Below are positions 17,496 through 19,184 of a stretch of DNA of 19,184 nt, in pieces (the first letter of the stretch is position 1; every line of letters begins with the position of its first letter). The notes beneath the pieces were generated by a model. It saw only the letters and a program-made list of their open reading frames with translations, was not told where the DNA came from and ran no database searches. Source of the DNA: Pseudopyrenochaeta lycopersici. Taxonomy: Eukaryota; Ascomycota; Dothideomycetes; Pleosporales; Pseudopyrenochaetaceae. The translations under genes were made by a program, and so were the position numbers. The stretch covers positions 1 through 19,184 of the forward strand of contig NHZP01000163.1 in NCBI GenBank assembly GCA_003313425.1. Direction: 5' to 3'.

Positions 17496-18115
17496 AAAGA
17501 GTAAAAAGAAGAAAAGAAGAAAAGAGGAAAGTAAGTAAAAAAGAAAAGAAAAAAGTTGAGGAAGAGAAGAGGAGGTGGAAGAAAAGGGTTGTTAAGAAGT
17601 AAAAGGGAGAGTTAAAAAAGGAAGAAAAGAGTAAGGAAGAGAGGGAGAGGTTAAAAGGAGTAAGAGTGTAGTAGAGTAAGAAAGGGAGGGTTAGGGTTGT
17701 AAGAGAAAGAGGAGGTTAGAGTTGTAAGAAGAGAGAAGTTTAAGTTTAAAGGTAAAGGAAGGAGTTGTAGAGAAGAAGGAGAAGAATGGGAAGGAGAAGA
17801 AGGAGAGGGGGGAGGAAGGAGAAGAAAAGGGTAAAGAGTAGGAAAGAGAGGGTGAGCAAGTAAGGTAAGGTGTAAAGAGTTGGAAGTAGGGGTAAAGAAA
17901 AAGAGGGGAGGTAAAAGGTAAGAAAGAGAGGTAAAAGAGAGGGGGGAGTTAGGTAGTAGAGGAGAGGAGTAAAAGAGAGAAAAGGGTAAAAAAGAAGGGG
18001 TTGTAGTAGAGTTAAAAGGGAGTTGAAGGTGTAGGAGAGGTAGGTGTGAAGTTAGAAGAGTAGTAAAGGGTTGAGAAAGAAGGTAGTGAGGGTGGGAGAA
18101 AGGAAAAGAGGGAGA

Positions 18116-18177
18116 GGGTTAGGGTTTTGGAGGAGGAGAGGGTTAGGGTTTTGGAGGAGGAAAGGGTTAGGGTTTTA
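18116..18177 (+). repeat. 24-bp repeat GGGTTAGGGTTTTGGAGGAGGAGA, three copies
   Basis: GGGTTAGGGTTTT begins at 18116, 18140 and 18164. Each unit joins two telomeric hexamers to a GA-rich filler. Confidence 0.9.
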
Positions 18178-18820
18178 AGAGAAGAGAGTAGGGGAAAAAG
18201 AGAGAGTTAAAGAGAGAAAGTAGAAGAAAAGAGGAGTTTTTTTTGAAAAAGAAGAGTAGAGTAAAGTAAAGAAGAGAAGAAAGGATAAGAGTAAGGAAAA
18301 AAGTAGAAGAAGTAAAGAAAAAGAGAAGAGAGTTTTGTTAGAAAGGTAGAAGTAAGAGTAAAAAGTAGGAAAGGGAGGGAGAAAGAAAGAGGGAGAGGGT
18401 AAGGGTAAGGATGAGGGAGAGTAAGAGAGAGGTAGAGGGTGAGGGGAGTAAGAGTGAGGGTAAGAGAGAAGGAGAGTGAGGGTAAGGGTAAGGGTAAGGG
18501 TGAGGGTAAGGGAGAGGTAGAGGGTGAGGGAGAGTGAGGGTAAGAGAGAGTAAGGGTAAGGGAGAGGGAGGTGAGGGTAAGGAGAGGAGAGTAAGAGTAA
18601 GGGTGAGGGAGGGGAGTGAGGGTAAGGAGAGGTAGAGGGGAGGAGGGAGGGTGAGGGTAAGGGTGAGGGAGAGTAAGAGTAAGGGTAAGGGAGAGGGAGA
18701 GGGAGGGTAAGGGTAAGGGTAAGAGAGAGGTAGAGGGTAAGGGAGAGTGAGGGTAAGGGAGAGTGAGGGTAAGGGAGAGAGAGGGTAAGGTGAGGAGAGT
18801 AAGAGTAAGGGTAAGGGTAA

Positions 18821-18960
18821 GGGTTAGGGTTTTGAGAGAGAGAGAGGGTTAGGGTTTTGAGAGAGAGAGAGGGTTAGGGTTTTGAGAGAAAGAGAGGGTT
18901 AGGGTTTTGAGAGAGAGAGAGGTTAGGGTTTGAGAGAGAGAGGGTTAGGGTTTGAGAGAA
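18821..18960 (+). repeat. 25-bp repeat GGGTTAGGGTTTTGAGAGAGAGAGA, about six copies
   Basis: Units begin at 18821, 18846, 18871 and 18896, with two shorter ones after. It is the strongest telomere-derived signal in the window. Confidence 0.9.
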
Positions 18961-19184
18961 AGGTAGAGAGTAGTAAAGTGAGAGAAGAAGAAGGGAGGAG
19001 AGGAAGGAGTAAGAAGAGTTAAGAAGAGAGTAGTTAAGTAGGTGGAAGTAGAGGGAGTTAGAGAGGTTTAGGGGTTTAGAAGAAAGAGAGGTAAAGTAAA
19101 GGGAAGTGTTTTGGAGGAAGGGGGTTTAAAAGAGTGTAAAAGAGTGAAAAGGAGGTAGAAAAGAGAAGGGGGAGGGGGTTTGGG

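Larger units (their letters stand above)
15181..19184 (+). repeat. C-depleted, purine-rich degenerate telomere-like tract
   Basis: About 4 kb made almost entirely of A, G and some T. I count about 20 C residues, all followed by A or G, and none after 17857. GGGTAA, GGGTGA and GGGTTA hexamers recur throughout, most densely in 16580-16690 and 18390-18960. The G-rich strand runs toward the right end, as for a right telomere, although clean terminal repeats are not reached. No coding potential is accepted. It may be an old telomere or subtelomere array expanded by slippage and recombination. Confidence 0.8.

Overview
The window looks like the end of a chromosome arm in a filamentous fungus, most likely an ascomycete. 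Three things point there. Telomere-type hexamers (TTAGGG and its TAAGGG/TGAGGG variants) become dense toward the right edge, with the G-rich strand running 5'->3' to the right, as expected at a right-hand chromosome end. Three large genes of the fungal telomere-linked RecQ helicase / OrsD-type zinc-finger family lie head to tail on the + strand. No other gene class is visible. There are no rRNA, tRNA, CRISPR or bacterial-type features.

Layout: (1) about 2-3016, the left-truncated remnant of an OrsD-type zinc-finger plus tyrosine-recombinase-like gene, broken by about five frame changes and lacking a helicase domain. (2) 3017-3296, an AT-rich spacer ending in a short telomere-like fold-back. 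(3) about 3297-7729, a full-length gene with zinc fingers, recombinase-like domain, RecQ helicase and a C-terminal Cys-rich domain, carrying one frameshift and two in-frame TAA codons. (4) 7730-9291, purine-rich non-coding DNA with short tandem and dispersed repeats. (5) 9292-14097, an intact 1601-codon gene of the same architecture. (6) 14098-15180, non-coding repeats related to those in (4). (7) 15181-19184, an almost C-free, purine-rich, degenerate telomere-like tract. Decay of the three genes increases with distance from the telomere.

Two observations stand out. First, the + strand has no CT dinucleotide from 9277 to the window end (about 9.9 kb, read by eye), across a 4.8-kb intact gene and non-coding DNA alike, while AG is abundant; the only CT between 8996 and 19184 is at 9275-9276. 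All Leu codons of the intact gene are therefore TTG/TTA. Second, between the zinc fingers and the helicase, all three genes carry a pattern resembling a tyrosine recombinase active site (R...K...R, then H-x8-Y in copies 1 and 3). This suggests a fused integrase-helicase protein that could account for its own presence at chromosome ends.

Functional inference: the intact gene probably encodes a nuclear DNA-binding helicase acting at or spreading among telomeres. The two upstream genes look like older, distinct members of the family stranded inward as new units were added outward.
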